DNA of 64,000 nt from Microbacterium sp. CBA3102. Its GTDB lineage: Bacteria; Actinomycetota; Actinomycetes; Actinomycetales; Microbacteriaceae. Within the stretch, counting starts at the first letter, position 1. Each line of letters starts with the position of its first letter. The position numbers and the translations under genes are program-made. Below, in pieces: positions 33,542-42,150 of the stretch. Where the stretch lies: positions 3,472,001-3,536,000 of the forward strand of contig NZ_CP042412.1 of NCBI RefSeq assembly GCF_007954505.1, given 5' to 3'. The notes below the pieces were generated by a model. The model saw only the letters and a list, made by a program, of their open reading frames with translations, was not told the DNA's origin and ran no database searches.

Positions 33542-34504
33542 GTGCAAGGGGCCTTCTCTGCCTCGAAAGACAGCCGTTCTGTAGGGAGCGGAACCCAGTT
33601 CTCACCCATCGTCACCCGCACACGAACCGACTATCGTCCGATCCAACCGATCGCATTTGACTATGTGAAGTTCATCATTGTGCGGGCCGGGAGTGCTCGG
33701 CTGTTCAGCGAGTTCGGCTGTCAAAATGCCCGCCTCGGCGATGTCATCGTGCTCGCGGCCAACACCCTTTGCGGAGCTGAGCCTGAGGGTTGGGTAACGA
33801 CGACAACCGTGTATCTCGACCGTGACTATGTGATCGATCAGGTGTTCTGGCAGCACGCCGCAAAGTTCAAGGATCGGCTTGACGCTAGTAGCTTCCTCGA
33901 AACGAACTATGCCGAGCCCGCGCAGATCGTCCGGATCGGTGAGGACCGCGCCGGATTGCTGATGCCGTGGCTGGATGAACTCGCGGCCTTGAGCATTGAC
34001 GGTCTATTCGCAGAGCACTTCTATCGAGCGCAAGCTCTGCTCTCAGCTGTCCTCGATGTCATCGTTCCCTATCTTGCTATCACCGGCCAACGGGTCACGT
34101 CGACTCAGCGGAGCACGGTCGTACCGTCGGCCCCGCAGCATCGTGTGTTTCGGCCCCTTCGCCCTGAGGCACGGAGAGTCGCCGATCTCTTCGCCGCTGA
34201 AATGGATCGCCACTGGTCAGTGCCCGAGCTGGCTGACGCGGTGCACCTGTCTCCCTCGCAGCTGCGCCGGGTATTCACGGATGCGTTCGGGAAGTCGCCT
34301 ATCGCATATCTGACGATGTTGCGTGCTGAGCGGATGGCGCATCTGCTGAAAGCTACCGACTCGCCGATCTCGATCATCGCAGCGTCGGTGGGATGGGGCG
34401 ATCCTGATTTCGCGGCTCGTCAGTTCCGCCGTAGCGTCGGGGTCTCTCCGAGCGAGTATCGCCGGATCAGCCGCAAGGCCCCTCTGCCACTGCACCCCGA
34501 GTAA
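33542..34504 (+). CDS. AraC family transcriptional regulator
   Basis: A protein of about 320 residues. The N-terminal 170 residues resemble the AraC_binding_2 cupin-like domain (FIIVRAGSARLFSEFG, LGDVIVLAANTLCG). The C-terminal AraC helix-turn-helix pair is complete: WSVPELADAVHLSPSQLRRV and then ISIIAASVGWGDPDFAARQF followed by SPSEYRRI. The GTG at 33542 is the first usable start after the SdpI stop and has no clear ribosome binding site. A start inside the SdpI frame would be needed for anything longer. It is probably co-transcribed with the SdpI-like gene from P2. Confidence 0.78.
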   Translation: MQGAFSASKDSRSVGSGTQFSPIVTRTRTDYRPIQPIAFDYVKFIIVRAGSARLFSEFGCQNARLGDVIVLAANTLCGAEPEGWVTTTTVYLDRDYVIDQVFWQHAAKFKDRLDASSFLETNYAEPAQIVRIGEDRAGLLMPWLDELAALSIDGLFAEHFYRAQALLSAVLDVIVPYLAITGQRVTSTQRSTVVPSAPQHRVFRPLRPEARRVADLFAAEMDRHWSVPELADAVHLSPSQLRRVFTDAFGKSPIAYLTMLRAERMAHLLKATDSPISIIAASVGWGDPDFAARQFRRSVGVSPSEYRRISRKAPLPLHPE

Positions 34505-34732
34505 ACGCGCGTGCGTCCGGGTGAAACGACCATGATCCGATGGTCAGATCACCAGGGTCTGTCCTTCTGGGGTAGAGGTGGGCTGATACGTCGGGTTCAG
34601 TGATGCACCTGGCGGTCGCTCACTGTTCTTGTCCGTCGTCCGTCTCGATTCCTCACTGATGCCCTTGGCGCACCTTCTGGTCGCAGGGGTCACCCGCCGT
34701 GCGCGGTGTGACATGCCGGGAGGAGGAAGCCG

Positions 34733-35812
34733 ATGGCGGTAACCGAGGAGCAGCGTGCCGCACGGGATGCGAAGCTCGATGCGCTGCACGAGCGGCTGGC
34801 GGTCGCGGTCGGTCAGCTCTCGACCGGAGACGACTGGAAGCAGGCGCTGGAGTTCGCCGCGAGGTTCCGGTCGAGGAGCTTCGGGAACACGCTGCTGATC
34901 TGGGCGCAGCACCTCGATGCTTTCGACCAAGGGCGGGTGCCCTCACCGGAGCCGACCTATGTCGCCGGGTACAAGCAGTGGCAGTCCCTGGGCCGTCAGG
35001 TGGAGAAGGGCCAGCCCGGCTACATGATCTTCGCCCCGGTCACCGGCCGGTTCGCATCTTCGACACCGCAGGATGCCGCCTCGTGGCGGCGACTCGGGAG
35101 GTTCGAGAAGCCGAAGCCGGGTGAGGCGGTGCGCTCCCGGATGGTCGGCGCGAAGCCGGCGTATGTGTGGGATGTCTCCCAGACCGCGGGTGACCCGATC
35201 CCGGAGCGTCCGTCGCCGGTGCTGCTGGAAGGCGAGGCGCCGGAGGGGCTGTGGGAGGGGCTTGCGGGTCTGGTGGAGGCGGAGGGGTTCTCGGTGCTGC
35301 GGGTCGAGCACGCCGGGATGATTCACGGCGCGAACGGCTTGACCGACTACTCGAACCGGACGGTCGCGGTGCGGACTGACATGGATGCTGCCGCTCAGGT
35401 GAAGACCCTCGCGCACGAGCTCGCGCACGTGAAGCTGCATGGCCCGAACCGCCCGGATGCCACGGGCCATCGCGGGATCGGGGAGGTGGAAGCGGAGTCG
35501 GTGGCGCTGATGATCGGTGCCGCGCACGGCATGGACACCACCGCCTACACGATCCCCTACGTCTCGGGGTGGGCGGGCACGGTGAAGGACAAGGATCCGG
35601 CCGAGGTGGTGCAGGCTACCGGCGAGCGGGTGCGCAGGACGGCCGGGGCGATCCTCGACGCCCTCCCGACCGTGCAGCTCGGCGGCGGTGACCCGCCGGG
35701 CCTGACTCGTGACGCGGCCCGCGTTGACCGTGCCCCGCAGGCTGCGCGCGTCGCGCCGCCGGTGGAGCCGGTACGCGCGCGTGCGGCGGATGTCGTGGTG
35801 AGGGGCCTGTGA
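34733..35812 (+). CDS. ArdC-like antirestriction / zincin metallopeptidase-domain protein
   Basis: A 359-residue protein. The N-terminal ArdC-type single-strand-DNA-binding domain includes FAARFRSRSFGNTLLIWAQH (residues 42-60) and YVAGYKQWQSLGRQVEKGQPG. A zincin-like domain follows, with HELAH at 228-232 and a downstream glutamate in EVEAESVALMIGA. Relatives carried on conjugative plasmids protect incoming DNA from restriction; whether the peptidase is active is not known. It is the first gene of the long transfer operon, after a 228-base intergenic region with no other ORF of note, and overlaps the primase gene (TGATG). Confidence 0.85.
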   Translation: MAVTEEQRAARDAKLDALHERLAVAVGQLSTGDDWKQALEFAARFRSRSFGNTLLIWAQHLDAFDQGRVPSPEPTYVAGYKQWQSLGRQVEKGQPGYMIFAPVTGRFASSTPQDAASWRRLGRFEKPKPGEAVRSRMVGAKPAYVWDVSQTAGDPIPERPSPVLLEGEAPEGLWEGLAGLVEAEGFSVLRVEHAGMIHGANGLTDYSNRTVAVRTDMDAAAQVKTLAHELAHVKLHGPNRPDATGHRGIGEVEAESVALMIGAAHGMDTTAYTIPYVSGWAGTVKDKDPAEVVQATGERVRRTAGAILDALPTVQLGGGDPPGLTRDAARVDRAPQAARVAPPVEPVRARAADVVVRGL

Positions 35813-36726
35813 TGCGCCCGGCCGAGCTGTTCGCCCAGGTGTCCGGGGTGCCGTTGCCGGTGGCGGCGGGACGGTTCGCGGACGCGGGGGTGCCGGTGTT
35901 CCCGTGCGTGCCGAGCGGCAAGCGTCCTCTCATTGAGCGCGGCTTCCACGCCGCGACCACCGACGCCGGCCAGGTCTCGGCGTGGTGGCGGCGGTGGCCG
36001 GCGGCGAACATCGGCGTCCCCACCGGCGCTCCGTCCGGGCTGGTGGTGGTGGACGTGGATGTTCACGGCCCCGCCGATGGGCGTGCCAGTTTCGACCGTG
36101 CCGCCAGTGCGGGGATGGTCGGCGGGTGGGAGGTGCTGGTGCGCACGCCTACGGGAGGGATGCACGCCTACTATCCGGCGACGTCGGGGGTCGAGCAGCG
36201 GTCGTGGCAGGCGGGCCGGGCCGGGGTCGATTTCCGTGGCGACGGCGGCTACATCATCGTCCCGCCCTCCGCACGCACCATCGACGGCACCACTGCCTGG
36301 TATCGGGTCGCGGAGGTCGGCGCCGGTGCGGTGAGGACGGTGGACGGGAAGGCGTTGCGGGACTTCCTCGATCCTCGTCCTGAGCCCCGCGCCCGTCCCG
36401 CCTCGTGGGACCCGGTGGGGGTGGAGGATGCCGAGCGGTTGGCGCGGTGGCTGGGCCAGCAGGACACGGACCGGAACCTCAAACTGTTCTGGGCGTCGTG
36501 CCGTCTTGCCGAGGCAGGCGTCCCGATGGCTGACGCTTTGGATGCGGTGCTGTCGGCGGCGAAGTCGGATTTTGGGCCGAGGGAGATCACTGCGACCGTC
36601 CGCTCCGCCTACCGCAGCGTCCATCCCACCCCCGCCCGCCGCGAGGCCTCGCCGGAGCGGCCCGCCGATGGCTGGTTCAGTCGGGCGGTTCCCGCCCGCA
36701 CGGCCCCGAATGGTCGAGGGTTGTGA
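35812..36726 (+). CDS. Bifunctional DNA primase/polymerase (Prim-Pol)
   Basis: A 304-residue archaeo-eukaryotic-type primase. The Prim-Pol core includes AGVPVFPCVPSGKRPLI, the WWRRWPAANIGVPTG segment, catalytic acidic LVVVDVDVHG near residue 80, and then GGMHAYYPA with GVDFRGDGGYIIVPPS. The C-terminal 100 residues form the helical primase-associated region. It may prime the complementary strand after transfer or the element's plasmid-like replication. ATG at 35812 overlaps the ArdC stop by one base; a GTG at 35809 is an alternative. It overlaps the next gene the same way. Confidence 0.88.
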   Translation: MRPAELFAQVSGVPLPVAAGRFADAGVPVFPCVPSGKRPLIERGFHAATTDAGQVSAWWRRWPAANIGVPTGAPSGLVVVDVDVHGPADGRASFDRAASAGMVGGWEVLVRTPTGGMHAYYPATSGVEQRSWQAGRAGVDFRGDGGYIIVPPSARTIDGTTAWYRVAEVGAGAVRTVDGKALRDFLDPRPEPRARPASWDPVGVEDAERLARWLGQQDTDRNLKLFWASCRLAEAGVPMADALDAVLSAAKSDFGPREITATVRSAYRSVHPTPARREASPERPADGWFSRAVPARTAPNGRGL

Positions 36727-37361
36727 TGCGTAACGGGGCGGGGCGGCGGTGGGCGGCGGTGACGGCGATCGCGGGGACGGTGTTCATCGCGGCTGGCGCG
36801 TTCTGGCTGTCGTTCACCGCGCTGGCAGACCTTGCCGCTCGTTCCGGTGTCGGGCAGGGGCAGGCGTGGGCTTGGCCGCTGATCGTTGACGGCATCATCG
36901 TCGTCTCGACCGTCGCCGTCGTCGCCCTCGCAGGACAACGCTCGGCCTGGTATCCGTGGACGCTGCTGGCCGCCGGTGCCGTGGTGTCGGTGACCGCGAA
37001 CGCCATCCATGCCGTCGTCGCCGCTGACGCCGACGTGCCGGGTGTCCTGGCCGCGAGCGTGGCGGCGGTGCCGCCGCTGGTGCTGCTGGCAATCACCCAT
37101 CTCACCGTCATCCTTACCCGACCCGCCCCAGGGCCAGGGCTCGTGATCGCGTCGGAGTTGTCACCGGAGTCCGACCAGGAGACGGCGGGTGCTGCTGCGC
37201 CGCCGAGCCCCGCGGGTCGTGAGGTGGCGGTGCTGCTGCGGGAGGAGCAGGGGTGGTCGAACAAGCAGATCGCCCGCCACCTGGGCGTGCATCCGTCCAC
37301 GGTCGGACGCTGGTTCGCTCGCCCCGCCCTGACCGACCCCGACCGTGAGGAGACACCATGA
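36726..37361 (+). CDS. DUF2637 membrane protein with C-terminal HTH
   Basis: A 211-residue protein with four membrane helices (VTAIAGTVFIAAGAFWLSFT at the start) and the DUF2637 pattern WAWPLIVDGIIVVSTVAVVA. A cytosolic C-terminus follows, with a helix-turn-helix (GWSNKQIARHLGVHPSTVGR). DUF2637 proteins are related to the spread (Spd) proteins of actinobacterial conjugative elements. A membrane-anchored HTH suggests DNA or partner binding at the membrane during transfer. It sits between Prim-Pol and a hypothetical gene with overlaps on both sides. Confidence 0.8.
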   Translation: MRNGAGRRWAAVTAIAGTVFIAAGAFWLSFTALADLAARSGVGQGQAWAWPLIVDGIIVVSTVAVVALAGQRSAWYPWTLLAAGAVVSVTANAIHAVVAADADVPGVLAASVAAVPPLVLLAITHLTVILTRPAPGPGLVIASELSPESDQETAGAAAPPSPAGREVAVLLREEQGWSNKQIARHLGVHPSTVGRWFARPALTDPDREETP

Positions 37362-37816
37362 ATGACACCGTCGCCCCGCACACGAGGTCGCTGCCAGAGC
37401 CCGCCGCACTTCGCCGGGAGCATCCCGAGCCGCCGGAGACGCTGGACCGTTCCGGCGATGGGAGCGAGGTATCAGAGCTCGCCCGCCACGGCGACCCGTC
37501 CGCCGCGAAGAAGACAGCGGCGGAGGCGGCGACAGGGCGGCGCCGGTCGGGGGTGGAGTGGGTGAGTCCCTCCGATCTGCTGGCCGCCCGGCTGGGAAGG
37601 GTCGCCGGGCAGGGCATCGATTTCCAGGCAGAGCTCGCCCGACGCGCCCGTCTCGTCCCCGGCCAGGCCTACCGCGGCACTCGCACCGTGGCCCGGTCGG
37701 GTGTGCGGGTGGTGAGCGAGCGGGCGCGGAGGCTGCCGCCGGTGACCGCGTTCGGCCGAGGCGTCGGGGCGGAGCGGCACTCGTGGGTGTCGCGGTCCGG
37801 GATCGGGTTGGGGTGA
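37358..37816 (+). CDS. Hypothetical ICE protein
   Basis: A 152-residue basic soluble protein, low-complexity at the N-terminus (Pro/Glu/Arg-rich) with a better-ordered C-terminal half (EWVSPSDLLAARLGRVAGQG, IDFQAELARRARLVPG). It ends RSGIGLG, a short glycine tail like those of other element proteins here (GLGL at 48543 and 52946). The start overlaps the DUF2637 stop (ATGA). The family was not recognised; its position suggests a transfer or maintenance accessory protein. Confidence 0.7.
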   Translation: MNDTVAPHTRSLPEPAALRREHPEPPETLDRSGDGSEVSELARHGDPSAAKKTAAEAATGRRRSGVEWVSPSDLLAARLGRVAGQGIDFQAELARRARLVPGQAYRGTRTVARSGVRVVSERARRLPPVTAFGRGVGAERHSWVSRSGIGLG

Positions 37817-37819
37817 GCC

Positions 37820-38761
37820 ATGCGCGTCCTCCGTGATTTGGCGAGCACGACCGTGGGGGATGCGTGCGCACCTGCTGTGCAGGAGGTGCCGGAAATGACA
37901 CAGGCAGGCAGTCAGGAAAAGCGGGCCCGGTTCGAGGACTCGGAGGCGCTGCGCGCCCTCCTCACTAGGCTCCATGAGGCCGGGCAGGGTGCGTGGCGGC
38001 GCGACCCGGAAGCAGCCTTGCTGATGCGGCACGCGGCCGACAAATACGCCGCCCTCGCGAAGAAGCACGGCCTTGACCCGTGGGAGGCGGCATCGGCGGC
38101 GTTCGAGGCGATGCGGGGAGCTGCAACCCGGCGTGCGGAGGACCCGTGGGCGGTGGTGACCCGGGCGGTGCAGGTGACCTGTATCGGGGAGGAACGTGGC
38201 AACGGGCTGCTGTGCTCGGTGCACCAGGCACGCCGGCCACGCTATTCGGTGTTCCACGACGCGGAGCGGTTCAGCGATCGGGAGAACCCGCTGCCCGACT
38301 ACCACCCCGCGTTCCAGTTCGACCCCTTCGCCGACGACCCCGACGACGAGCCCGCCGAGGACGACGAGGTGCGGTTGGAGCGGACGATGAACGTCGGCTC
38401 GGCGGTGGAGGACACGATCGCGCTGCTGTCCTGGGTGGGATGGGACCCTGCGACCGCGAGGGCTGCGGTGGAGTACATCACCGGGCGGCTCGCGGAGGCG
38501 CCGTCGCGGGCGTCGGCGTTCGAGACGCTGCGCCGCGACCGGCAGGCCCGCGCCCTCCTGGACCTTCCCGGCAGCTCGTGGACGACGCTGCTGCGGGTCG
38601 TGCTCGGCAACCCCGACCCGGCACTGGCGCGCACCAACGCGGGCCGTGGCCTGCTGGTGCGGCTGCTGAACCGGGAACCGTTGCGGGCGCTGCTACGCGA
38701 CGACGACATCATCCTCACCGCCGGTCTCGCTGCCCCCGACACCGGGGCCGATCGGCCATGA
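37820..38761 (+). CDS. Hypothetical ICE protein preceding ParB
   Basis: A 313-residue soluble, acidic protein. A helical N-terminal half carries LLMRHAADKYAALAKKHGLD then PWEAASAAFEAMRG, a Cys-containing stretch (VQVTCIGEERGNGLLCSVHQ), an Asp/Glu-rich linker near residue 185, and a helical C-terminus with DLPGSSWTTLLRVVLGN. It overlaps the ParB-like gene by four bases, so it may be functionally paired with it. No known family was recognised. ATG 37820 follows a weak GGGGTGAG site; ATG 37895 (MTQAGSQEKRARFED) is an alternative. Confidence 0.7.
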   Translation: MRVLRDLASTTVGDACAPAVQEVPEMTQAGSQEKRARFEDSEALRALLTRLHEAGQGAWRRDPEAALLMRHAADKYAALAKKHGLDPWEAASAAFEAMRGAATRRAEDPWAVVTRAVQVTCIGEERGNGLLCSVHQARRPRYSVFHDAERFSDRENPLPDYHPAFQFDPFADDPDDEPAEDDEVRLERTMNVGSAVEDTIALLSWVGWDPATARAAVEYITGRLAEAPSRASAFETLRRDRQARALLDLPGSSWTTLLRVVLGNPDPALARTNAGRGLLVRLLNREPLRALLRDDDIILTAGLAAPDTGADRP

Positions 38762-39849
38762 GTACCCCGCCGGCCGGGCATATCGAGCTGGAGCGCGCCG
38801 TGGACTCCATCGGTGTCGGGCGCCGGCACCGGCAGGACTATGGTGACCTGGCCCCGCTGGTCGAGTCGATCCGCCGCAACGGACTTCTCCAGCCGATCAC
38901 CATCACCCTCGATGGGCATCTGATCTGCGGAGCCCGACGGCTCGCCGCGATCAAGCTGCTCGGGTGGAAGACGGTGAATGTGTGGGTGCGGTCCGGGGTC
39001 TCGGACCGGCTCGGGCAGCTCCTGGCGGAGCAGGACGACAACCTGCTGCACAAGCCGCTGACCCAGTTCGAGGCCGCCGCCCTCTACCGCGAACTCAAGA
39101 CGCTGCTCGCCGAAGACGCCGCCCGCAGGCAGGAAGCATCCCGATTCCACACCGCAGCCGATGCGGGAGAGGACGGCGACGTTAAGTTAACGGCACCGTG
39201 GGACACCACCCCCGGCGAGGCCGCGGTGCAGGCCGCGTTGATGGTCACCGGCCGCGACTCCCACACCACGCTGGAGCGCATCGGCCGCCTCGAAGACCTC
39301 GCCGCCGACCCCTCCCAGCCCGAGGCGGTGCGGCAGCGCGCGGCGGCGGAGGTCGAGCGGATCAAGGCCGGCGGGAGCGTCTACCCCGCCCACTTGCGCG
39401 TCAACGCCGAACTCTCCCTCGCCGAGCTCGACCAGCTCGCCTCAGACCCCGCCCAACCGGACGAGGCGCGCGAGCAGGCCCGCACCGAGGCCGCGCAGGT
39501 ACGTGCCGCCGTGGAGCGGGAAGCGCGGGCGGTGGAGCTGGAGCAGTTGGCGAAGGACGCGCTCGCCCGCGTCAAAGCCGCGAAGGCCACGGGACGCAAA
39601 CCCGTGAAGCGGCCGGCACTGTCGGCCGTGGAGGCGGGTGAGGCGGTGCCGTTCCCGCTGACCATGTTCGTCGCGACCTGGGACGACATGGCCGGCTGGT
39701 GGCTCCACCACGACCCCGAACAGGTCGGCCCGGCACTGTCTGAGGAGCAATGGTCCCGGTTCGAGGAGACCATCGCCGGGACGGTCGCGTTCGCTGACAC
39801 CGCCCGCGCCGCGCGGGCCGAGGCGGAGCGCGCCGAGCACATCGCCTGA
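38758..39849 (+). CDS. ParB/RepB/Spo0J-like partition nuclease-domain protein
   Basis: A 363-residue protein. The N-terminal ParB domain is clear: VESIRRNGLLQPITITLDG, then HLICGARRLAAIKLLGW (the GxRR motif) and LAEQDDNLLHKPLTQFEAAA. The rest is a long Ala/Glu/Arg-rich helical region, probably coiled coil, with a C-terminal WDDMAGWWLHHDPEQ segment. ParB-like proteins act in partition or as CTP-dependent DNA clamps. No ParA gene is adjacent, so it may serve element maintenance or regulation instead. Confidence 0.82.
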   Translation: MSTPPAGHIELERAVDSIGVGRRHRQDYGDLAPLVESIRRNGLLQPITITLDGHLICGARRLAAIKLLGWKTVNVWVRSGVSDRLGQLLAEQDDNLLHKPLTQFEAAALYRELKTLLAEDAARRQEASRFHTAADAGEDGDVKLTAPWDTTPGEAAVQAALMVTGRDSHTTLERIGRLEDLAADPSQPEAVRQRAAAEVERIKAGGSVYPAHLRVNAELSLAELDQLASDPAQPDEAREQARTEAAQVRAAVEREARAVELEQLAKDALARVKAAKATGRKPVKRPALSAVEAGEAVPFPLTMFVATWDDMAGWWLHHDPEQVGPALSEEQWSRFEETIAGTVAFADTARAARAEAERAEHIA

Positions 39850-39919
39850 CCCGCGCTCTGGGACGGGTGTGTGCACCTTCCTGGCGACCACTCCTCGCTG
39901 TCGCCTCCTGGGAGGACCT

Positions 39920-40618
39920 ATGGACCCCGCCGCTTCCGACGATCGTAGTCGTCGCCGTCTGCTGATCGCTGCCATCGCCGGTGGCCTGGTGCTGCTCCTG
40001 CTGGTGGGCGTCGGCGTCTACGGGCTGCTGCGCGGCCCGGCATCCCGCACCGACACCACCCCCGCCGGGCCGCCGGTCCCGTCCGCGACCTCGACACCGG
40101 CCGGGCCGGACGGGCAGGGGCCGGTCGCGGTGCCGCAGACAGGTGGCCCGGAGGCGTTCGCCCGCTCGGTCGCGGTGGCGCTGTTCACCTGGGACACCAC
40201 CAGCGGCTACCAGGCGGTGGACTACGCCCAGATGCTTGCCGATGTCGCCGCCGACGAGGAAGCGGACGCCCTCGCGGGGGATGTGCGCGCCTACCTGCCG
40301 AACCCGCAGGCGTGGGCGCAGCTTCGCCAGTACCAGACCCGTCAATGGCTCACTATCGACACTGCGGTGATCCCGACGGCGTGGGAGACCGCCGTCGCAC
40401 AGGCCGCGCCGGGACAGATTCCCGATGGTGCCGTCGCCTACACGATCGAGGGAACCCGGCATCGGGACGGCACCTGGGGCACCGAGCCGGTGGAGGCGTC
40501 CCGGCCGGTGACGTTAACTGTGTTCATCGTCTGCACCCCCACGGTCACGAACCGTGGGATCACCGGCACGCGATGTGAGCTGCTGCGCCTGTCCCAACTC
40601 GACAGCCCCCTCCGCTGA
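39920..40618 (+). CDS. TcpC/VirB8-like conjugal transfer protein
   Basis: A 232-residue protein with one N-terminal membrane helix (LLIAAIAGGLVLLLLVGVGV), a Pro/Thr linker, and an exported domain of about 150 residues with NTF2-like alternating helix-strand pattern (FARSVAVALFTWDTTSGYQA, then VAYTIEGTRHRDGTW and VTLTVFIVCTPTV). This topology matches TcpC/VirB8-type scaffold proteins of Gram-positive type IV secretion. GGAGGACCT precedes the ATG at 39920; the frame is open from 39869. Confidence 0.65.
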   Translation: MDPAASDDRSRRRLLIAAIAGGLVLLLLVGVGVYGLLRGPASRTDTTPAGPPVPSATSTPAGPDGQGPVAVPQTGGPEAFARSVAVALFTWDTTSGYQAVDYAQMLADVAADEEADALAGDVRAYLPNPQAWAQLRQYQTRQWLTIDTAVIPTAWETAVAQAAPGQIPDGAVAYTIEGTRHRDGTWGTEPVEASRPVTLTVFIVCTPTVTNRGITGTRCELLRLSQLDSPLR

Positions 40619-40624
40619 GAGCAG

Positions 40625-41806
40625 GTGACCGTCGTGTTGAAGAAGCTCGCCGCCCTCGCGGTCGCCCTGCTGTTCCTGGGACCCTCTGTCGTCCTTGTCG
40701 GGGTCGCGGCCGTGGTGAATCCGGCGATGACCGCCTGCGCGCCCGGGTCGCTGCTCGTGGGGCCGATCCCGGACTCGCTGACCGCCACCACTCGCAACGG
40801 CGAGACGGTCACGCTGAACCGACAACAGCTCACCCATGCCGCCACGATCATCACCACCGGTTCCCAGACCGCCGGAGTCGGCCGTCCCGGCGTCGTGATC
40901 GCGTTGATGGCCGCGCTCACGGAGTCGCATCTGCGGATGCTGGCGAACACGGGCGCCTACCCCGAGTCCGGGAACTACCCGAACGACGGCAACGGCTCCG
41001 ACCACGACTCCCTCGGCCTGTTCCAGATGCGCCCCGCCTCCGGGTGGGGTACCGTCGCCGAACTGATGGACCCGAACTACCAGGCACGCGCCTTCTTCGG
41101 CGGACCCACCGGACCCAACTACCCCTCACCGCGCGGACTGCTGGACATCCCCGGTTGGCAGAGCATGGACCCCGGCGAGGCCGCCCAGGCGGTCGAGGTG
41201 TCGGCGTACCCGGACCGGTACCAGAACTATCAGCCGGTCGCCGAAGCGATCCTGAGCGCTCTCACCCGCCCCGCGCCGACCGGCAACGGGGTCGGTGGTG
41301 ATCCGGTGGTGCCGGAGACCACCCGGATCGTGTTCCCCCTGCCGGAGGGAACCTGGGTGCGCACCAGCCCGTTCGGGTGGCGCACGCACCCGATCACCGG
41401 GGAACGCTCCTTCCACACCGGCAGCGATTTCGCCGCCGCCGACGGCACCCCGATCCTCGCCGCCGCAGACGGTGTCGTCGTGCTGGCGGAGTTCTCCGGC
41501 GGATACGGCGGGCTCATCGTCATCGAGCACACCGTCCAAGGGCAGCGGGTCGCGACGTACTACGCGCACATGTGGCAGCACGGCATCCACGTCACCGAAG
41601 CGCAGATGGTCACCGCCGGGCAGCACATCGGCGATGTCGGCTCCAGTGGGATGTCCACCGGCCCGCACCTGCACTTCGAGGTCTACCCCGGCGGGCGAGG
41701 CGCGGAACCCGTCGACGGGGATGCATGGCTGACCGAGCACGGTGCGGAAGGCATCAGCGGCGGCGACGCCATCCTGGCCTCCTGCACGGCAGGCGGTGGG
41801 CTCTGA
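40625..41806 (+). CDS. Cell-wall hydrolase with M23 peptidase domain
   Basis: A 393-residue exported enzyme. The N-terminal signal/membrane segment is LAALAVALLFLGPSVVLVGV. Residues about 65-210 resemble a lysozyme-like transglycosylase region (GVVIALMAALTESHLRM, then DSLGLFQMRPASGWG). Residues 240-375 are an M23 zinc endopeptidase with HTGSDFAAADGTPI and HLHFEVYPGG metal ligands. It should open peptidoglycan for assembly of the transfer channel, as VirB1/TcpG-type enzymes do. GTG at 40625 follows a GAGCAGG site. The stop overlaps the next ATG (TGATG). Confidence 0.88.
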   Translation: MTVVLKKLAALAVALLFLGPSVVLVGVAAVVNPAMTACAPGSLLVGPIPDSLTATTRNGETVTLNRQQLTHAATIITTGSQTAGVGRPGVVIALMAALTESHLRMLANTGAYPESGNYPNDGNGSDHDSLGLFQMRPASGWGTVAELMDPNYQARAFFGGPTGPNYPSPRGLLDIPGWQSMDPGEAAQAVEVSAYPDRYQNYQPVAEAILSALTRPAPTGNGVGGDPVVPETTRIVFPLPEGTWVRTSPFGWRTHPITGERSFHTGSDFAAADGTPILAAADGVVVLAEFSGGYGGLIVIEHTVQGQRVATYYAHMWQHGIHVTEAQMVTAGQHIGDVGSSGMSTGPHLHFEVYPGGRGAEPVDGDAWLTEHGAEGISGGDAILASCTAGGGL

Positions 41807-42072
41807 TGGACGTGTTCCCCGACTTCTCAGGTGTCGGCGGCGCGAGCGACCTGCGCTCCATCGTCGGCGCGCTGCTGATGTTCGTCCTCGTGATCGCAGT
41901 GCTGATGCTGATCGTCTGCGCGATCGTCTGGGCGATCGCCTCCTCCTCCGGCAACCACCAGGCCACGACCAAAGCCCGCACCGGCCTGTTCGTCGCCCTC
42001 GGCGCCGCAGCACTCGCCGGGGCCGGGGTCGCCTGGGTCAACTTCCTCCTTGACGTGGGGGCGGAGCTGTAG
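41806..42072 (+). CDS. Small membrane protein, divergent DUF6112-like paralogue
   Basis: An 88-residue protein with two membrane helices (MFVLVIAVLMLIVCAIVWAI and ALGAAALAGAGVAWVNFLL). It aligns end to end with the DUF6112 protein at 44148-44417: both have an LRxIVGAxM start, VCAIVW or VSAIVW at the end of helix 1, and VNFLL or INFFW at the end. They are probably duplicated pilin- or VirB2-like subunits of the transfer channel. An antisense gene separates the pair. The start is fixed by overlap with the M23 stop. Confidence 0.72.
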   Translation: MDVFPDFSGVGGASDLRSIVGALLMFVLVIAVLMLIVCAIVWAIASSSGNHQATTKARTGLFVALGAAALAGAGVAWVNFLLDVGAEL

Positions 42073-42150
42073 CTGCTCGTTGGTGTTGAGCCAGTCGGTG
42101 GCGGCGTCCGGCGCGGTCACAGCATCGGACCGATACGCTCCTGTTGTGTG

